A stretch of 64,000 nucleotides of DNA from Amycolatopsis roodepoortensis (GCF_014873915.1 NZ_JADBEJ010000001.1:1860001-1924000); one strand, 5' to 3'; numbered from the stretch's first letter, positions 1 to 9,253 are shown. Notes: a model not told the origin generated them from the sequence alone. Numbers and translations are program-made.

Positions 1-363
1 TTCGACCGGTCCAAGGGCCAGGCGGTCATGGAGCAGCTCATCCAGAGCAACCCCGAGATCACCGCCGTCTACGCCGAGAACGACGAGATGGGCATCGGCG
101 CGGTCACCGCGCTCAAGGCCGCGGGCAAGACACCGGGCAAGGACGTCAAGATCGTCTCGATCGACGGCACCCGCAACGCCGTCCAGTTGATCGCCGACGG
201 CAGCTACAACGCGGTGATCGAGTCCAACCCGCGCTTCGGTCCGCTCGCCTTCTCCACGCTGCAGGACTTCGCCGCCGGCAAGGAGATCCCGCCGACCGTG
301 GTGATCTCCGACGACCAGTACGACTCGGCGAACGCGGCCCAGAAGCTCGGGAACGCGTACTGA
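1..363 (+). CDS. Sugar ABC transporter substrate-binding protein (C-terminal part)
   Basis: The frame is open from base 1, so the 5' end lies outside the window; about 120 C-terminal residues are present. The protein is the extracellular sugar-binding subunit of an ABC importer of the ribose/galactofuranose type (periplasmic binding protein-like I fold). The visible second lobe has YAENDEMGIGA, VKIVSIDGT and IESNPRFGP, which resemble the YtfQ pattern (NDDMALGA, VDA, ECNPLLGP) more than RbsB. It lies 2 bp upstream of the ATPase gene and is the first visible gene of a five-gene operon. The sugar cannot be read from the sequence; furanose sugars are an inference from the neighbours. Confidence 0.88.
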   Translation, partial: FDRSKGQAVMEQLIQSNPEITAVYAENDEMGIGAVTALKAAGKTPGKDVKIVSIDGTRNAVQLIADGSYNAVIESNPRFGPLAFSTLQDFAAGKEIPPTVVISDDQYDSANAAQKLGNAY

Positions 364-365
364 CG

Positions 366-1841
366 ATGGAACCGGTTCTCGAGGTCGAAGGCGTGACGAA
401 GACGTTCGCCGGGGTGCGCGCGCTCGACGACGTGTCGTTCGCGCTAGGGCCGGGCGAGGTGCACGCGCTGGTGGGCGAGAACGGCGCCGGGAAGTCGACG
501 CTGATCAAGGTGCTCACCGGCGTGCACAGGCCGGACTCCGGCACGATCCACGCGCGGGGCGCGATCTCCACGATCTACCAGGAGGTCAACCTCATCCCGC
601 TGATGAGCGTGGCGAGCAACGTGTACCTCGGCCGCGAGCCGCGGAAGCGGTTCGGGCTGGTGGACTGGGCGCGGATGAACGCCGACGCGGCGGCACTGCT
701 GAAGGACTACGGCATCGACGCCGACGTCCGCCGTCCACTCGGGACACTCGGGGTCGGCGCGCAGCAGATGGTGGCGCTGGCCCGCGCGGTGTCGGTCGAC
801 GCCGATGTCGTGATCATGGACGAGCCGACGTCCTCGCTGGAACCGCGTGAGGTCGAGACGCTGTTCGAGGTCATCGGCAGGCTGCACGAACGCGGGATCG
901 CGATCGTGTACGTCAGCCATCGGATGGACGAGCTGTACCGGATCTGCGAACGCGTGACGGTGCTGCGGGACGGCAAACGGGTCCACACCGGACCGCTCGC
1001 AGACCTGCCGCGGCTGGAACTGGTGTCGATGATGCTCGGCCGCAGTGTGGGCGACATCCGCTCCCACGGCGCGACGGCGTTCGAGGGCGACCACGAGGCC
1101 GGCCGGGAGCCGGTGCTGCGCGCGGAGGACCTCACCAGCGGGAACCGGCTCAGCGGCGTCTCGGTGGAGATCAGACCCGGCGAGATCGTCGGCCTGGCGG
1201 GCCTGCTCGGCTCCGGCCGGACCGAGACCGCCCGCGCGATCGTCGGCGATCTACCGCTGTCCGGCGGCACCGTCCTCGTCGGCGGAAGGCAAGTCCCGCA
1301 AGGGAACGTGGCCGCCGCGATGCGCGCGGGCGTCAGCATGCTCGCTGAAGACCGCAAGACCGAGGGCATCATCCCGCATCTGTCGGTACGGGAGAACATC
1401 GTGCTCGCCGCGTTGCCGAAGCTGTCGCGGTTCGGTCTGGTCAGCCGGGCGAGGCAGGACAGGATCGTCGACACGTTCGTGAAACGCCTGCGGATCAAGG
1501 TGTCCAGCCCGGATCAGAAGGTCGCGGAGCTCTCCGGCGGGAATCAGCAGAAGGTGCTGCTCGCCCGGTGGCTCTGCACCGAACCGAAGGTGTTGCTGCT
1601 CGACGAGCCGACCCGGGGGATCGACGTCGGCGCGAAGGCGGAGGTGCAGGCGCTCATCGACGAACTCGCGAAGGACGGGCTCGCCGTCCTGCTGATCTCG
1701 TCGGAGATGGACGAACTCCTCGATGGCGCCGACCGGCTGATCGTGCTCAAGGACGGCGCGGTGGTCGGGGAGCTGGCGGGGGAGCAGTTGACGCAGGACC
1801 ACGTGCTGGCCGCGATCGCTTCGGGAGGCGCGGATGACTAG
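366..1841 (+). CDS. Sugar ABC transporter ATP-binding protein, two nucleotide-binding domains
   Basis: 491 aa, the usual length of RbsA/YtfR/MglA-type ATPases that carry two fused nucleotide-binding domains and energise sugar import at the membrane. Domain 1 has an intact Walker A (GENGAGKST, residues 37-45) and Walker B (VVIMDEPTSSL) but a weak signature LGVGAQQ. Domain 2 has a degenerate Walker A (GLLGSGRTE) and a strong signature LSGGNQQK followed by LLLDEPTRGID. This asymmetry is normal in the family. The start is 2 bp after the binding-protein stop, and the 3' end overlaps the first permease by 8 bp, so the genes are translationally coupled. Confidence 0.95.
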   Translation: MEPVLEVEGVTKTFAGVRALDDVSFALGPGEVHALVGENGAGKSTLIKVLTGVHRPDSGTIHARGAISTIYQEVNLIPLMSVASNVYLGREPRKRFGLVDWARMNADAAALLKDYGIDADVRRPLGTLGVGAQQMVALARAVSVDADVVIMDEPTSSLEPREVETLFEVIGRLHERGIAIVYVSHRMDELYRICERVTVLRDGKRVHTGPLADLPRLELVSMMLGRSVGDIRSHGATAFEGDHEAGREPVLRAEDLTSGNRLSGVSVEIRPGEIVGLAGLLGSGRTETARAIVGDLPLSGGTVLVGGRQVPQGNVAAAMRAGVSMLAEDRKTEGIIPHLSVRENIVLAALPKLSRFGLVSRARQDRIVDTFVKRLRIKVSSPDQKVAELSGGNQQKVLLARWLCTEPKVLLLDEPTRGIDVGAKAEVQALIDELAKDGLAVLLISSEMDELLDGADRLIVLKDGAVVGELAGEQLTQDHVLAAIASGGADD

Positions 1842-2832
1842 CACCCAGCGGAGAACGGAGGAACCGGGGCCCACCATGACGGATACGGCGAAAACGGTGG
1901 ACCGGACCCGGGCGGCGCGGTGGCTCCAGGAGTACGGCGTGTACGTCGCCGTCGTCGCGCTCGTACTGTTCAACATCGCGTTCACGGCGAACTTCCTGAC
2001 CGTCGGCAACTTCCGCACCCAGCTCATCCAGGCCGCGCCGGTACTGGTGGTCGCGCTCGGAATGGCGCTGGTGATCGGCACCGAGGGGGTCGACCTGTCG
2101 GTGGGCGCGGTGATGGCGCTGTCGGCCGCGCTCGTCCCGCTGTACCTCGGCTACGGAACGCTGCCCGCGGTCGCCATCGCGCTCGCCGCGGGGCTGGCGG
2201 CGGGGGCGTTCAACGGGGTTCTCGTGGCCAGAGTCGGGATTCAACCCATCGTGGCGACGCTGGCGTTGCTCGTCGGCGGGCGCGGCCTCGCGCTGGTGCT
2301 CGCCGACGGCCAGCTGATCCAGCTGCACGATCCGGGTTTCCTCGCGCTCGGCACCGGCGAGGTATTCGGGATCCCGGTGAGCGTGCTCATCGCGGCCGTC
2401 CTCGCCGTGCTCATGGCCGCGCTGGTCGGGAAGACGGCGTTCGGCAGGCGGCTGGTCGCGATCGGCGGCAATCGGCGGGCCAGCGTGCTCGCCGGGCTGC
2501 CGGTCACCCGCGTCCTCATCGGCGTCTACGCGATCTGCGGGCTGCTCGCGGCGCTGGCCGGAGTGCTCTCCACCGCCCGGCTCGGCGCGGGGGACCCCGC
2601 GGACGCCGGCCTGCTGATGGAACTGTCCGCGATCACCGCGGTCGTGGTCGGCGGCACCCCGCTGACCGGCGGGCGCGTCCGCATCCTCGGCACGGTGATG
2701 GGGGTCCTGCTCATGCAGCTCGTCCGCGCCACGCTCATCAAGCACAACCTGCCGGATTCGACCGCGCAGATGATCCAGGCCGCGATCATCGTCGTCGCGG
2801 TGTACGTCGCACGGGAACGGAGCAGCCGATGA
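1834..2832 (+). CDS. Sugar ABC transporter permease (YtfT/RbsC type)
   Basis: 332 aa membrane protein of the branched-chain/ribose permease family (BPD_transp_2), with about eight to ten hydrophobic segments and the family motif GTEGVDLSVGAVMAL. The ATG at 1834 has GGGAGG five bases upstream and overlaps the ATPase stop, so it is preferred over an in-frame ATG at 1876, whose GGAGG is 14 bases away. It is the first of two different permeases in the operon. Two permeases with one double ATPase is the arrangement of the YtfQRT-YjfF galactofuranose importer. Confidence 0.92.
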   Translation: MTSTQRRTEEPGPTMTDTAKTVDRTRAARWLQEYGVYVAVVALVLFNIAFTANFLTVGNFRTQLIQAAPVLVVALGMALVIGTEGVDLSVGAVMALSAALVPLYLGYGTLPAVAIALAAGLAAGAFNGVLVARVGIQPIVATLALLVGGRGLALVLADGQLIQLHDPGFLALGTGEVFGIPVSVLIAAVLAVLMAALVGKTAFGRRLVAIGGNRRASVLAGLPVTRVLIGVYAICGLLAALAGVLSTARLGAGDPADAGLLMELSAITAVVVGGTPLTGGRVRILGTVMGVLLMQLVRATLIKHNLPDSTAQMIQAAIIVVAVYVARERSSR

Positions 2833-3821
2833 CCGCGGCGCCCACGATGGCCGCTCAGGACTCGACGCGGCGCGAGCTGATGACCGGGGTCCTGCAGAAA
2901 CAGGGCGCGGCGATCGCGCTGGTGCTCATGGTCGCCGTCGCGTGGCTGCTGTTCCCGCGCTTCGGCAGCCTGGACAACCTGCGCGACATCGCGTTGCAGA
3001 GCTCCTTCCTCGCCATCATCGCGCTCGGGATGACGTTCGTGATCATCACCGGCGGGATCGACCTGTCGGTGGGGTCGGTCTACGCGCTCGGCGGGGTCCT
3101 CGCCGCCTACGGGTCACAATGGGGTTTCCTCGTCGCGCTGCTGCTGCCGCTGGCGGTGTGCGGGCTGATCGGCCTGATCAACGGGCTGCTCGTCGCGAAG
3201 ACCGGGATGGCACCGTTCATCGTCACGCTGGCTTCGCTGCTGTTCGCCCGCGGGCTGCTGCTCGCGATCACCTCCGAGGGCGCGACGACGTACAAGATCC
3301 CGGAAGGCGAGGCGTTCGTCGAACTCGGACGCGGCACGCTGTTCGGGTTCGGCTATCCGGTGTTCATCGCGGCGGCGCTCTGCCTGATCGGCGGGCTGTT
3401 GTTGCGGCGGACCCGGTTCGGGCAGTCGGTGTTCGCGACCGGGGGGTCGGAACAGTCCGCGAAACTGATGGGGCTGCCGGTCGCCCGCACGAAGGTCACC
3501 GTCTATGTGATGAGCGGCGTCCTGTCCGGGCTCGCGGGCGCTCTCACCGCTGCGTACCTGCAATCCGGCGTCACGGTGATCGGGGTCGGCCTCGAACTGG
3601 ACGCGATCTCCGTGGTCGTCATCGGCGGCACCCTGCTGACCGGCGGAATGGGCACGATTCTCGGCACGGTCATCGGAGTGGGCATCCGGACGGTGATCCA
3701 GAACGTCATCAACCAGATCGGAACTCTCGACAGCAACTACCAGTCGGTGGTCAGCGGTGCGTTCCTCTTGGTGGTCGTTGTGCTGCAACGGTCATTGGCC
3801 CGTACGACCGCCCGGAGATAG
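2829..3821 (+). CDS. Sugar ABC transporter permease (YjfF/RbsC type)
   Basis: 330 aa from the ATG at 2829, whose ATGA overlaps the stop of the preceding permease. The open frame extends further upstream, but that part is a shadow of the first permease. The protein has a short hydrophilic N-terminus, then multiple membrane segments and the family motif ITGGIDLSVGSVYALGG. It presumably forms the heterodimeric channel with the previous permease. A GH2 enzyme starts 9 bp downstream, which links this importer to sugars released outside the cell. Confidence 0.92.
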   Translation: MTAAPTMAAQDSTRRELMTGVLQKQGAAIALVLMVAVAWLLFPRFGSLDNLRDIALQSSFLAIIALGMTFVIITGGIDLSVGSVYALGGVLAAYGSQWGFLVALLLPLAVCGLIGLINGLLVAKTGMAPFIVTLASLLFARGLLLAITSEGATTYKIPEGEAFVELGRGTLFGFGYPVFIAAALCLIGGLLLRRTRFGQSVFATGGSEQSAKLMGLPVARTKVTVYVMSGVLSGLAGALTAAYLQSGVTVIGVGLELDAISVVVIGGTLLTGGMGTILGTVIGVGIRTVIQNVINQIGTLDSNYQSVVSGAFLLVVVVLQRSLARTTARR

Positions 3822-3830
3822 GGAGATCGC

Positions 3831-6554
3831 ATGCACCGAAGAACCGCGCGCGCCCTGAGCGTCGTGGCCGGTCTGCTGGCCGCCGCGACGACACTCGTCC
3901 CCGTCGCCCAAGCCGCCCCCGTCCCGCTCCCGACCCCGTGGACCGACCAGGTCTCCCCGTCGAACGCGCTGCCCGAGTACCCGCGCCCGCAACTGGTGCG
4001 GTCGGAGTGGCTCAACCTCAACGGCACCTGGGGTTTCACCGGCGCGCCGAACCTGAACTCGCCGCCGATCGGCAGGCCGCTGAGCGAGAACGTCCTCGTG
4101 CCCTACCCGATCGAGTCGATGCTTTCGGGGATCAAACGGCATGAGGACAACATGTTCTACCGCCGGACGTTCACCGTTCCGTCCACTTGGGACGGTCGCA
4201 GGGTGAAGCTCAACTTCGGTGCCGTCACCTGGGAGACCAGGGTCTGGGTCAACGGGACGGCGATCGGGAGCCACACCGGTGGGTTCGACGCCTTCTCGTT
4301 CGACATCACGCCGGCGCTCAAGGCGGGGGAGAACGAGATCGTCGTCGGCGTGGCGTCACCGGTCGACGGAAGCCGGTACCCGGTGGGGAAGCAGCGGAAG
4401 ACACCCGACGGCATCTTCTACACCGCGGCATCGGGAATCTGGCAGACCGTCTGGCTGGAGCCTGTGCGTGCGGAGCACATCACGCGGCTCGACACCACTT
4501 CCGACGTTCCTGGTGGCGCGCTCGACCTCGTCGTCCAGGGCACACCCGGCCAGCAGGCGACCGCCGAAGTGCTTTCGGGTGGCCAGGTGGTCGGGACCGC
4601 CACCGGCGCGGTCGGTTCCCACCTGCGGGTCCCGGTTCCGAACGCGCGGCTGTGGTCACCGGACGATCCGTTCCTCTACGACCTGCGTGTCCGGCTGCCG
4701 GGCGGCGACGTCGTCACCGGGTACTTCGGCATGCGGTCGCTGGGCAAGGCGATGGTCGGCGGCGTGATGCGGCCGCTGCTCAACGGCAAGTTCGTCTTCC
4801 AGCTCGGCACGCTGGACCAGGGATACTGGCCGGACGGCATCTACACCGCGCCGACCGACGAGGCACTGCGGTTCGATCTGGAACGGCAGAAGGCGCTGGG
4901 CTTCAACATGGTCCGCAAGCACATCAAGGTCGAGCCCGCGCGGTGGTTCTACCACGCCGACCGGCTCGGGCTGATGGTCTGGCAGGACATGCCGTCGCTC
5001 GACTCGGTCGGCGAGGTCCCGAACGGGCACGCCAACTTCGAGGCCGAACTGCGGCGGATGATCGAGCAGCACAAGGGCATCACGTCGATCGTGCAGTGGG
5101 TGCCGTTCAACGAAGGCTGGGGCGAGTACGAGGCCGGGCGCATCGTGGACCTGGTCCGCTCGATCGACGACACCAGGCTGATCAACCACAACTCCGGCTC
5201 GAACTGCTGCGTGTCCGATCCGGACCCTGGCAACGGCGACGTGATCGACGATCACGCGTACCAGGTCTCCACCGGTACGCGGCAACCCGACGCACGCCGG
5301 ATCGCCGTCCTGGGTGAGTACGGCGGCCTCGGGCGACGCGTCATCGGCCACGAATGGGAACCGGGCAAGGGTTTCGCGTACGGCGCCCTGTACCCGGACG
5401 AGACGTCGCTGACGAACCGGTACGTGGAGATCACCAAGCAGGTGGGGCGGTTCGTGCACGGCCGAGGGCTTTCCGCGTCGGTCTACACCGAGCCGTACGA
5501 CGTCGAGAACGAGGTCAACGGCTTCTACACCTACGACCGCCGCGTGCTGAAGATGACCGAGGCGCGGGTGCGCGAGATCAACCAGAAGGTGCTCGCCATC
5601 GCCAAGGGCACCGAGGTCGGCCGGGGCGAACTCGTGTCGTTGCGGGTCACCACGGCGGGGTACACGGATCGCTATCTGCGGCACCAGGACGACTTCGTGA
5701 GGACCGACGTCCTGGGTGAGGGCAGCGCGGATCTCGCCAAGAAGGACGCGACGTTCTGGGCGCGCCAGGGGCTGGCCGACGCGTCGTGCCTGTCGTTCGA
5801 GTCGCGGAACTACCCCGGGCACTTCCTGCGGCACGCGTCTTCGCGGATCCGCAAGGACGCGAACGACGGCTCGGCGCTGTTCGCCGGGGACGCGACCTTC
5901 TGCGCGAGGGAAGGCGCAGGCGGAACGGCCTTGGAGTCCTTCAACCAGCGTGGCGCGTATCTGCGGCACTACGGCGCGACCGTCTATCTGGCGCGCAGCG
6001 GCGGGCCGAACCCGTGGGACACGCCGTCGAGCTTCGCGGCGGACACGACGTGGGCGGCTTCGGTCCCGCTTTGGCGCAGCGGCGCGGATCTGCCGCTGGA
6101 CCAGGCGCGGTCGTTCAAGGTGACGACTCCCGGCTTCACCGACCGGTTCCTGCGGCACCGTGACGGCCTCGCGCGAACGGACGTGGTGAACGCGTCGAGT
6201 GCGGCGTTGCTAAAGGCGGACGCGACGTTCGTCGTGCGACGCGGTCTCGCGGATCCGTCGTGCTACTCGCTGGAGGCGCGCAACTATCCTGGCCAGTTCC
6301 TGCGGCACGCGGACTTCCGGGTGCGGCTGGGCGGGAACGACAACACCGACCTGTTCCGGAAGGACGCGACGTTCTGCGCCCAGCCCGGGGCCGGTGGAGT
6401 GCGGCTGGCGTCGGTGAACGAACTGGGCACGAACATGCGGCATTACGCCGAGGAGGTCTACGTCGCCGTCAGCGGTGGTGGTCACGCGTTCGACAATCCG
6501 GTCTCGTACGACCAGGACGTGACCTGGGCGGTCTCCGCGGCCTGGGCTCCGTAG
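3831..6554 (+). CDS. Secreted glycoside hydrolase family 2 enzyme with two AbfB-type domains
   Basis: 907 aa. A Sec signal peptide (residues 1-28, ending PVAQA) precedes a GH2 sugar-binding domain (ALPEYPRPQL, LNLNGTWGF), an immunoglobulin-like domain and a TIM barrel. The likely acid/base is Glu428 in NEGWGEY and the likely nucleophile is Glu496 in VLGEYGG. After about residue 600 there are two AbfB repeats of about 150 residues each (TDRYLRHQDDFVRTD and TDRFLRHRDGLARTD, both with DATF and LRH motifs); AbfB (CBM42) binds arabinofuranose side chains. The family includes beta-galactosidases, glucuronidases and galactofuranosidases, so the substrate is uncertain. Attachment to the importer operon and the AbfB modules suggest a furanose-containing glycan. 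The start has AGGGAGA upstream. Confidence 0.9.
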   Translation: MHRRTARALSVVAGLLAAATTLVPVAQAAPVPLPTPWTDQVSPSNALPEYPRPQLVRSEWLNLNGTWGFTGAPNLNSPPIGRPLSENVLVPYPIESMLSGIKRHEDNMFYRRTFTVPSTWDGRRVKLNFGAVTWETRVWVNGTAIGSHTGGFDAFSFDITPALKAGENEIVVGVASPVDGSRYPVGKQRKTPDGIFYTAASGIWQTVWLEPVRAEHITRLDTTSDVPGGALDLVVQGTPGQQATAEVLSGGQVVGTATGAVGSHLRVPVPNARLWSPDDPFLYDLRVRLPGGDVVTGYFGMRSLGKAMVGGVMRPLLNGKFVFQLGTLDQGYWPDGIYTAPTDEALRFDLERQKALGFNMVRKHIKVEPARWFYHADRLGLMVWQDMPSLDSVGEVPNGHANFEAELRRMIEQHKGITSIVQWVPFNEGWGEYEAGRIVDLVRSIDDTRLINHNSGSNCCVSDPDPGNGDVIDDHAYQVSTGTRQPDARRIAVLGEYGGLGRRVIGHEWEPGKGFAYGALYPDETSLTNRYVEITKQVGRFVHGRGLSASVYTEPYDVENEVNGFYTYDRRVLKMTEARVREINQKVLAIAKGTEVGRGELVSLRVTTAGYTDRYLRHQDDFVRTDVLGEGSADLAKKDATFWARQGLADASCLSFESRNYPGHFLRHASSRIRKDANDGSALFAGDATFCAREGAGGTALESFNQRGAYLRHYGATVYLARSGGPNPWDTPSSFAADTTWAASVPLWRSGADLPLDQARSFKVTTPGFTDRFLRHRDGLARTDVVNASSAALLKADATFVVRRGLADPSCYSLEARNYPGQFLRHADFRVRLGGNDNTDLFRKDATFCAQPGAGGVRLASVNELGTNMRHYAEEVYVAVSGGGHAFDNPVSYDQDVTWAVSAAWAP

Positions 6555-6563
6555 CGGGGTCTC

Positions 6564-6603
6564 GTGAGTGGCAAGGACGGTTAGAACCGTCCTTGCCACT
6601 CAC
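6564..6603. repeat. 40-bp palindrome, family A copy 1 (likely terminator)
   Basis: Perfect inverted repeat: GTGAGTGGC, AAGGAC, core GGTTAGAACC, GTCCTT, GCCACTCAC, further extended by CTC/GAG outside. It lies ten bases after the GH2 stop. It is one of four 40-bp copies in the window with the same ends and core but a different paired middle. It could end transcription of the sugar operon, although no T-tract follows. Confidence 0.8.
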
Positions 6604-6637
6604 GAGGGCGATGACCACTCCCGGTAACCTTGCCCCC

Positions 6638-7390
6638 ATGACCGGCCCGGACACACCCGCCTCCTTCAAGCTCGCGTACGTCCCCGGCGTGACGCCCTCG
6701 AAGTGGGTCCGGATCTGGAACGAGCGGTCGCCCGACGTGCCGCTCGAACTCGTCCAGACGACCGCGGCCGAGGCCGCCGGGCTGGTCCGGGAGCGCGAGG
6801 TGGACGCCGTCCTGCTGAGGCTCCCGATCGACCGCGAGGGGCTGCACGCGATCCCGCTCTACACCGAGACGACCGTCGTGGTCGTTCCCAAGGACCACCT
6901 GGTCGCCGCCGCGGACGAGGTCTCCGTCGACGACATCGCCGACGAGATCGTGCTGCACCCGCTCGACGACACGCTGGACTGGGACGCGCCTCCGGGAAAG
7001 CCCGCGCTGGAGCGACCCGCCACCACGGCGGACGCCATCGAGCTGGTCGCCGCCGGTGTCGGGCTCCTCGTCGTCCCGCAGTCGCTCGCACGGCTGCACC
7101 ACCGGCGCGATCTGACCTACCGCCCGATCTCCGGCACGCCGGAATCCGGCGTCGCGTTGTCTTGGCCGGACGACGAGACCTCCGACCTGATGGAGCAGTT
7201 CATCGGGATCGTGCGTGGCCGCACGGTCAACAGCACGCGCGGGCGGCAGCAGGCTCCGGAGAAGCAGGCGCCGGAGAAGAAGACTCCGCCGAAGAGCAAA
7301 CGCCCTCAGCCCGCCGGCCGGAAGCCGCAGGCCGGTAATCGCCGCGCTCCCCAGGGCGGGAAGCGCGGCAAGCCCCGTCGACGCGGATAG
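6638..7390 (+). CDS. LysR-type substrate-binding domain protein without DNA-binding domain
   Basis: 250 aa. It matches the effector-binding half of LysR regulators (FKLAYVPGVTPSKWVRIWNER, LVREREVDAVLLRLP, VAAGVGLLVVPQSLAR) but lacks the N-terminal winged helix. The last 60 residues are a Lys/Arg/Pro-rich tail that could bind nucleic acid. A TAACCT box ends seven bases before the ATG at 6638, which fits a leaderless transcript; an in-frame ATG at 6611 is less likely because it abuts the palindrome. It is convergent with a DUF5997 gene, a pairing I recall in other actinomycetes. The function is unknown. Confidence 0.8.
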   Translation: MTGPDTPASFKLAYVPGVTPSKWVRIWNERSPDVPLELVQTTAAEAAGLVREREVDAVLLRLPIDREGLHAIPLYTETTVVVVPKDHLVAAADEVSVDDIADEIVLHPLDDTLDWDAPPGKPALERPATTADAIELVAAGVGLLVVPQSLARLHHRRDLTYRPISGTPESGVALSWPDDETSDLMEQFIGIVRGRTVNSTRGRQQAPEKQAPEKKTPPKSKRPQPAGRKPQAGNRRAPQGGKRGKPRRRG

Positions 7391-7418
7391 CGGTGCGGGC
7401 GGGGCAACTCCTGGCCGC

Positions 7419-7484
7419 GGAGGACGTCGCGAAAGCCACTTTCGGGACATCAGGCGTCGCGAAAGTGGCTTTCGCGACGTCCTC
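7419..7484. repeat. Long inverted repeat between convergent genes (family B)
   Basis: The arms GGACGTCGCGAAAGCCACTTTC and its complement (split here by a 13-base loop region) form a stem of more than 20 bp. The half motif TCGCGAAAGTGGCTTTCGCGA is itself palindromic and recurs in short form at 33044-33066. Its place between convergent stops suggests a bidirectional terminator. Confidence 0.7.
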
Positions 7485-7504
7485 CGGCACGGCCTGAGCC
7501 GAGG

Positions 7505-7882
7505 TCAGCCGTCGCTGCGGGCGGCCTTGAGCCGCGCCTCTTCCTTGCGGACCTCGGCCTGCGTCTCGCGCTCCCGCTTCAGCCAATCGGGGTTCTCGTT
7601 CTTGATCGCGTCGATCTCCTCGGTGGTGAGGGCGCCGGTGATCCCGCCCCGCGCCAGACCGCTGATGGAGACGCCCAGCTTCGCCGCGATGACCGGACGC
7701 GGATGCGGCCCGTTGCGGCGCAGTTCCCGCAGCCACTCGGGCGGCTCGGCCTGCAGTGCGTTCAGCTCGTCGCGGGAGACGACACCCTCCTGGAACTCCG
7801 CCGGGGTCGCCTCGAGGTACACCCCCAGCTTCTTCGCCGCTGTCGCGGGCTTCATGGTTTGAGGGGTTTTCTGCGACGTCAT
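7505..7882 (-). CDS. DUF5997 family protein
   Basis: 125 aa from the ATG at 7882. A TACCCT box lies six bases upstream, and GAGGGA sits directly before the start, so translation could be leaderless or use that site. The protein resembles the actinobacterial DUF5997 family: two similar segments, VYLEATPAEFQEGVVSRDELNAL with PPEWLREL, and VSISGLARGGITGALTTEEIDAI with NPDWLKRE. This internal repeat looks like a duplicated small helical unit. No catalytic motif is seen. It faces the LysR-domain gene across a long inverted repeat. Confidence 0.75.
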   Translation of the reverse strand: MTSQKTPQTMKPATAAKKLGVYLEATPAEFQEGVVSRDELNALQAEPPEWLRELRRNGPHPRPVIAAKLGVSISGLARGGITGALTTEEIDAIKNENPDWLKRERETQAEVRKEEARLKAARSDG

Positions 7883-7930
7883 TCCCTCAGGGTAACGAGC
7901 GGCCCGGGCACCGCCGATCACACCCGGTGA

Positions 7931-8200
7931 TCAGCCCTCGGCCTGGTCTTCGAGCAGGTTCGGCAGCGGACGCCGCGGCTCGCGGACGCCGGCGGGGTCG
8001 CCGCCGCCGGTGATCCAGACGGTCACCACGCTCCACCGCGGCAGCCGCGTCCCGGCCGCGGGCACCTGCGCGACGACCTGGCCGTTCAGCAGGGGATGGG
8101 GGCTGTCCGGATCGGGGCCTTGCAGCGACAGGCCCGCGTCGTGCCCGGCCAGCCAGGCGTCGAGCGCCTGCTTTCCCACGAAGTCCGGCACCACGGCCAC
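7931..8200 (-). CDS. Small PASTA-domain protein
   Basis: 89 aa from a GTG start with GAGGAA just upstream. Residues 3-66 match one PASTA domain (VPDFVGKQALDAW, LLNGQVVAQVPAAGT, VVTVWIT), a fold usually found in the extracellular part of PknB-type kinases and penicillin-binding proteins, where it senses peptidoglycan. Here it stands alone with no signal peptide or membrane anchor, so its role is unclear. It lies downstream of the membrane protein gene on the same strand. Confidence 0.75.
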   Translation of the reverse strand: MAVVPDFVGKQALDAWLAGHDAGLSLQGPDPDSPHPLLNGQVVAQVPAAGTRLPRWSVVTVWITGGGDPAGVREPRRPLPNLLEDQAEG

Positions 8201-8227
8201 GATTCCTCACCCACGACCAGGGTACTC

Positions 8228-9253
8228 TCAGCCGCCCTTCGCCGGGAGGGTCACGACACCGAGCCCGGCGAGCACCCCGGTCACGGCGACCGCGGCGAGC
8301 ACGACCCAGGCGATCGGATGCCCGAGATTGAGTGTCCAGTAGGTCCCGACCCGCCGGTGCACCAGGAGCGCGGGATCGTTCCGGTTCAGATAGACCATTC
8401 CGGCGGCGTGCCAGTAGCGGTCGTCGTCGCGTTGTTCGTACCGGGTTTCCGGCCCGTCGCCGGTTGGCGACAACCGGTGGCCGGCGTCGCCCGCCTTGAC
8501 GGAGAAGACGATCCACGCGACGAAGGCGGCGAGGAGGGGCAGGTAGGCCACGATCGTGGTCGGCACCGTCGTCTCGACGACCTGCCAGAGCTGGAGCGAA
8601 ACGACGAGCATGGTCGCGTTGACACAGCCCGCGGAGATCAGCAGCAGGCTGAGCACCCCATGCAGGTACTCCCGGTACCGCGACGCCGACGCGGACGGCT
8701 GTGCGGCGTCGATCTCGGGCCGGGCCCGTGAGATGGCGATGGTCAGGAGCGGGACGAGCACCAAGACCAGAAGCTGCGTGAGGACCGTCGAGAAGTTCGT
8801 CGTTCCCTCGAACAGGCCGATGACCGCCGTGACAACGGTGAGCAGCACCGCCGGCGCCAGCAGGATCCACTGTGGACGGACCGGATCGGAGCGCAGCGTC
8901 GTGTCGGCGGTGACCGCCTGCCGTGTTCCGGTGTACCAGCCCTCTTCGCGTTTCGCGGCGGCGATCGAACGACTGGCCAGGCCGCCGAGCAGCGAATAGA
9001 CCGCGACGAGACCGATCAGGACGATCTCGGGGCCGGGCCCGCCGACGAGGACGACGCCGCAGGCGGCGATCGCACCCACCGCGATTCCCCGGTTGTAGCG
9101 ACGGCGTGCGAGGAGGATGACGGCCTCGCCGGTGCGCCGGGCCGGGACTCGGACGCCGAAGGGAAGGGTCGGCCGTGCCAGCGCGGGTGCCGAGGCGAAA
9201 GTGGCCGCGGTGAACGCGATCAGGGCCAGGTTCAGCCAAAGCGGTCCGGTCAT
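8228..9253 (-). CDS. Multi-pass membrane protein with DUF1648/DUF5808-like regions
   Basis: 341 aa from the ATG at 9253, which overlaps the GntR stop by 4 bp. Eight or more hydrophobic segments are visible. The C-terminus contains DRYWHAAGMVYLNRNDPALL and WTLNLGHPIAW, resembling the DUF5808 tail of bacterial membrane proteins whose genes are often paired with YtrA-type GntR regulators. Co-transcription with the regulator suggests a role in cell envelope stress or homeostasis, but the sequence gives no reaction. Confidence 0.75.
   Translation of the reverse strand: MTGPLWLNLALIAFTAATFASAPALARPTLPFGVRVPARRTGEAVILLARRRYNRGIAVGAIAACGVVLVGGPGPEIVLIGLVAVYSLLGGLASRSIAAAKREEGWYTGTRQAVTADTTLRSDPVRPQWILLAPAVLLTVVTAVIGLFEGTTNFSTVLTQLLVLVLVPLLTIAISRARPEIDAAQPSASASRYREYLHGVLSLLLISAGCVNATMLVVSLQLWQVVETTVPTTIVAYLPLLAAFVAWIVFSVKAGDAGHRLSPTGDGPETRYEQRDDDRYWHAAGMVYLNRNDPALLVHRRVGTYWTLNLGHPIAWVVLAAVAVTGVLAGLGVVTLPAKGG

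Noticed and set aside
4656..6158. A 500-codon minus-strand frame under the GH2 gene
   Set aside because: Shadow of the GH2 gene; composition and lack of start signals show it is not coding.
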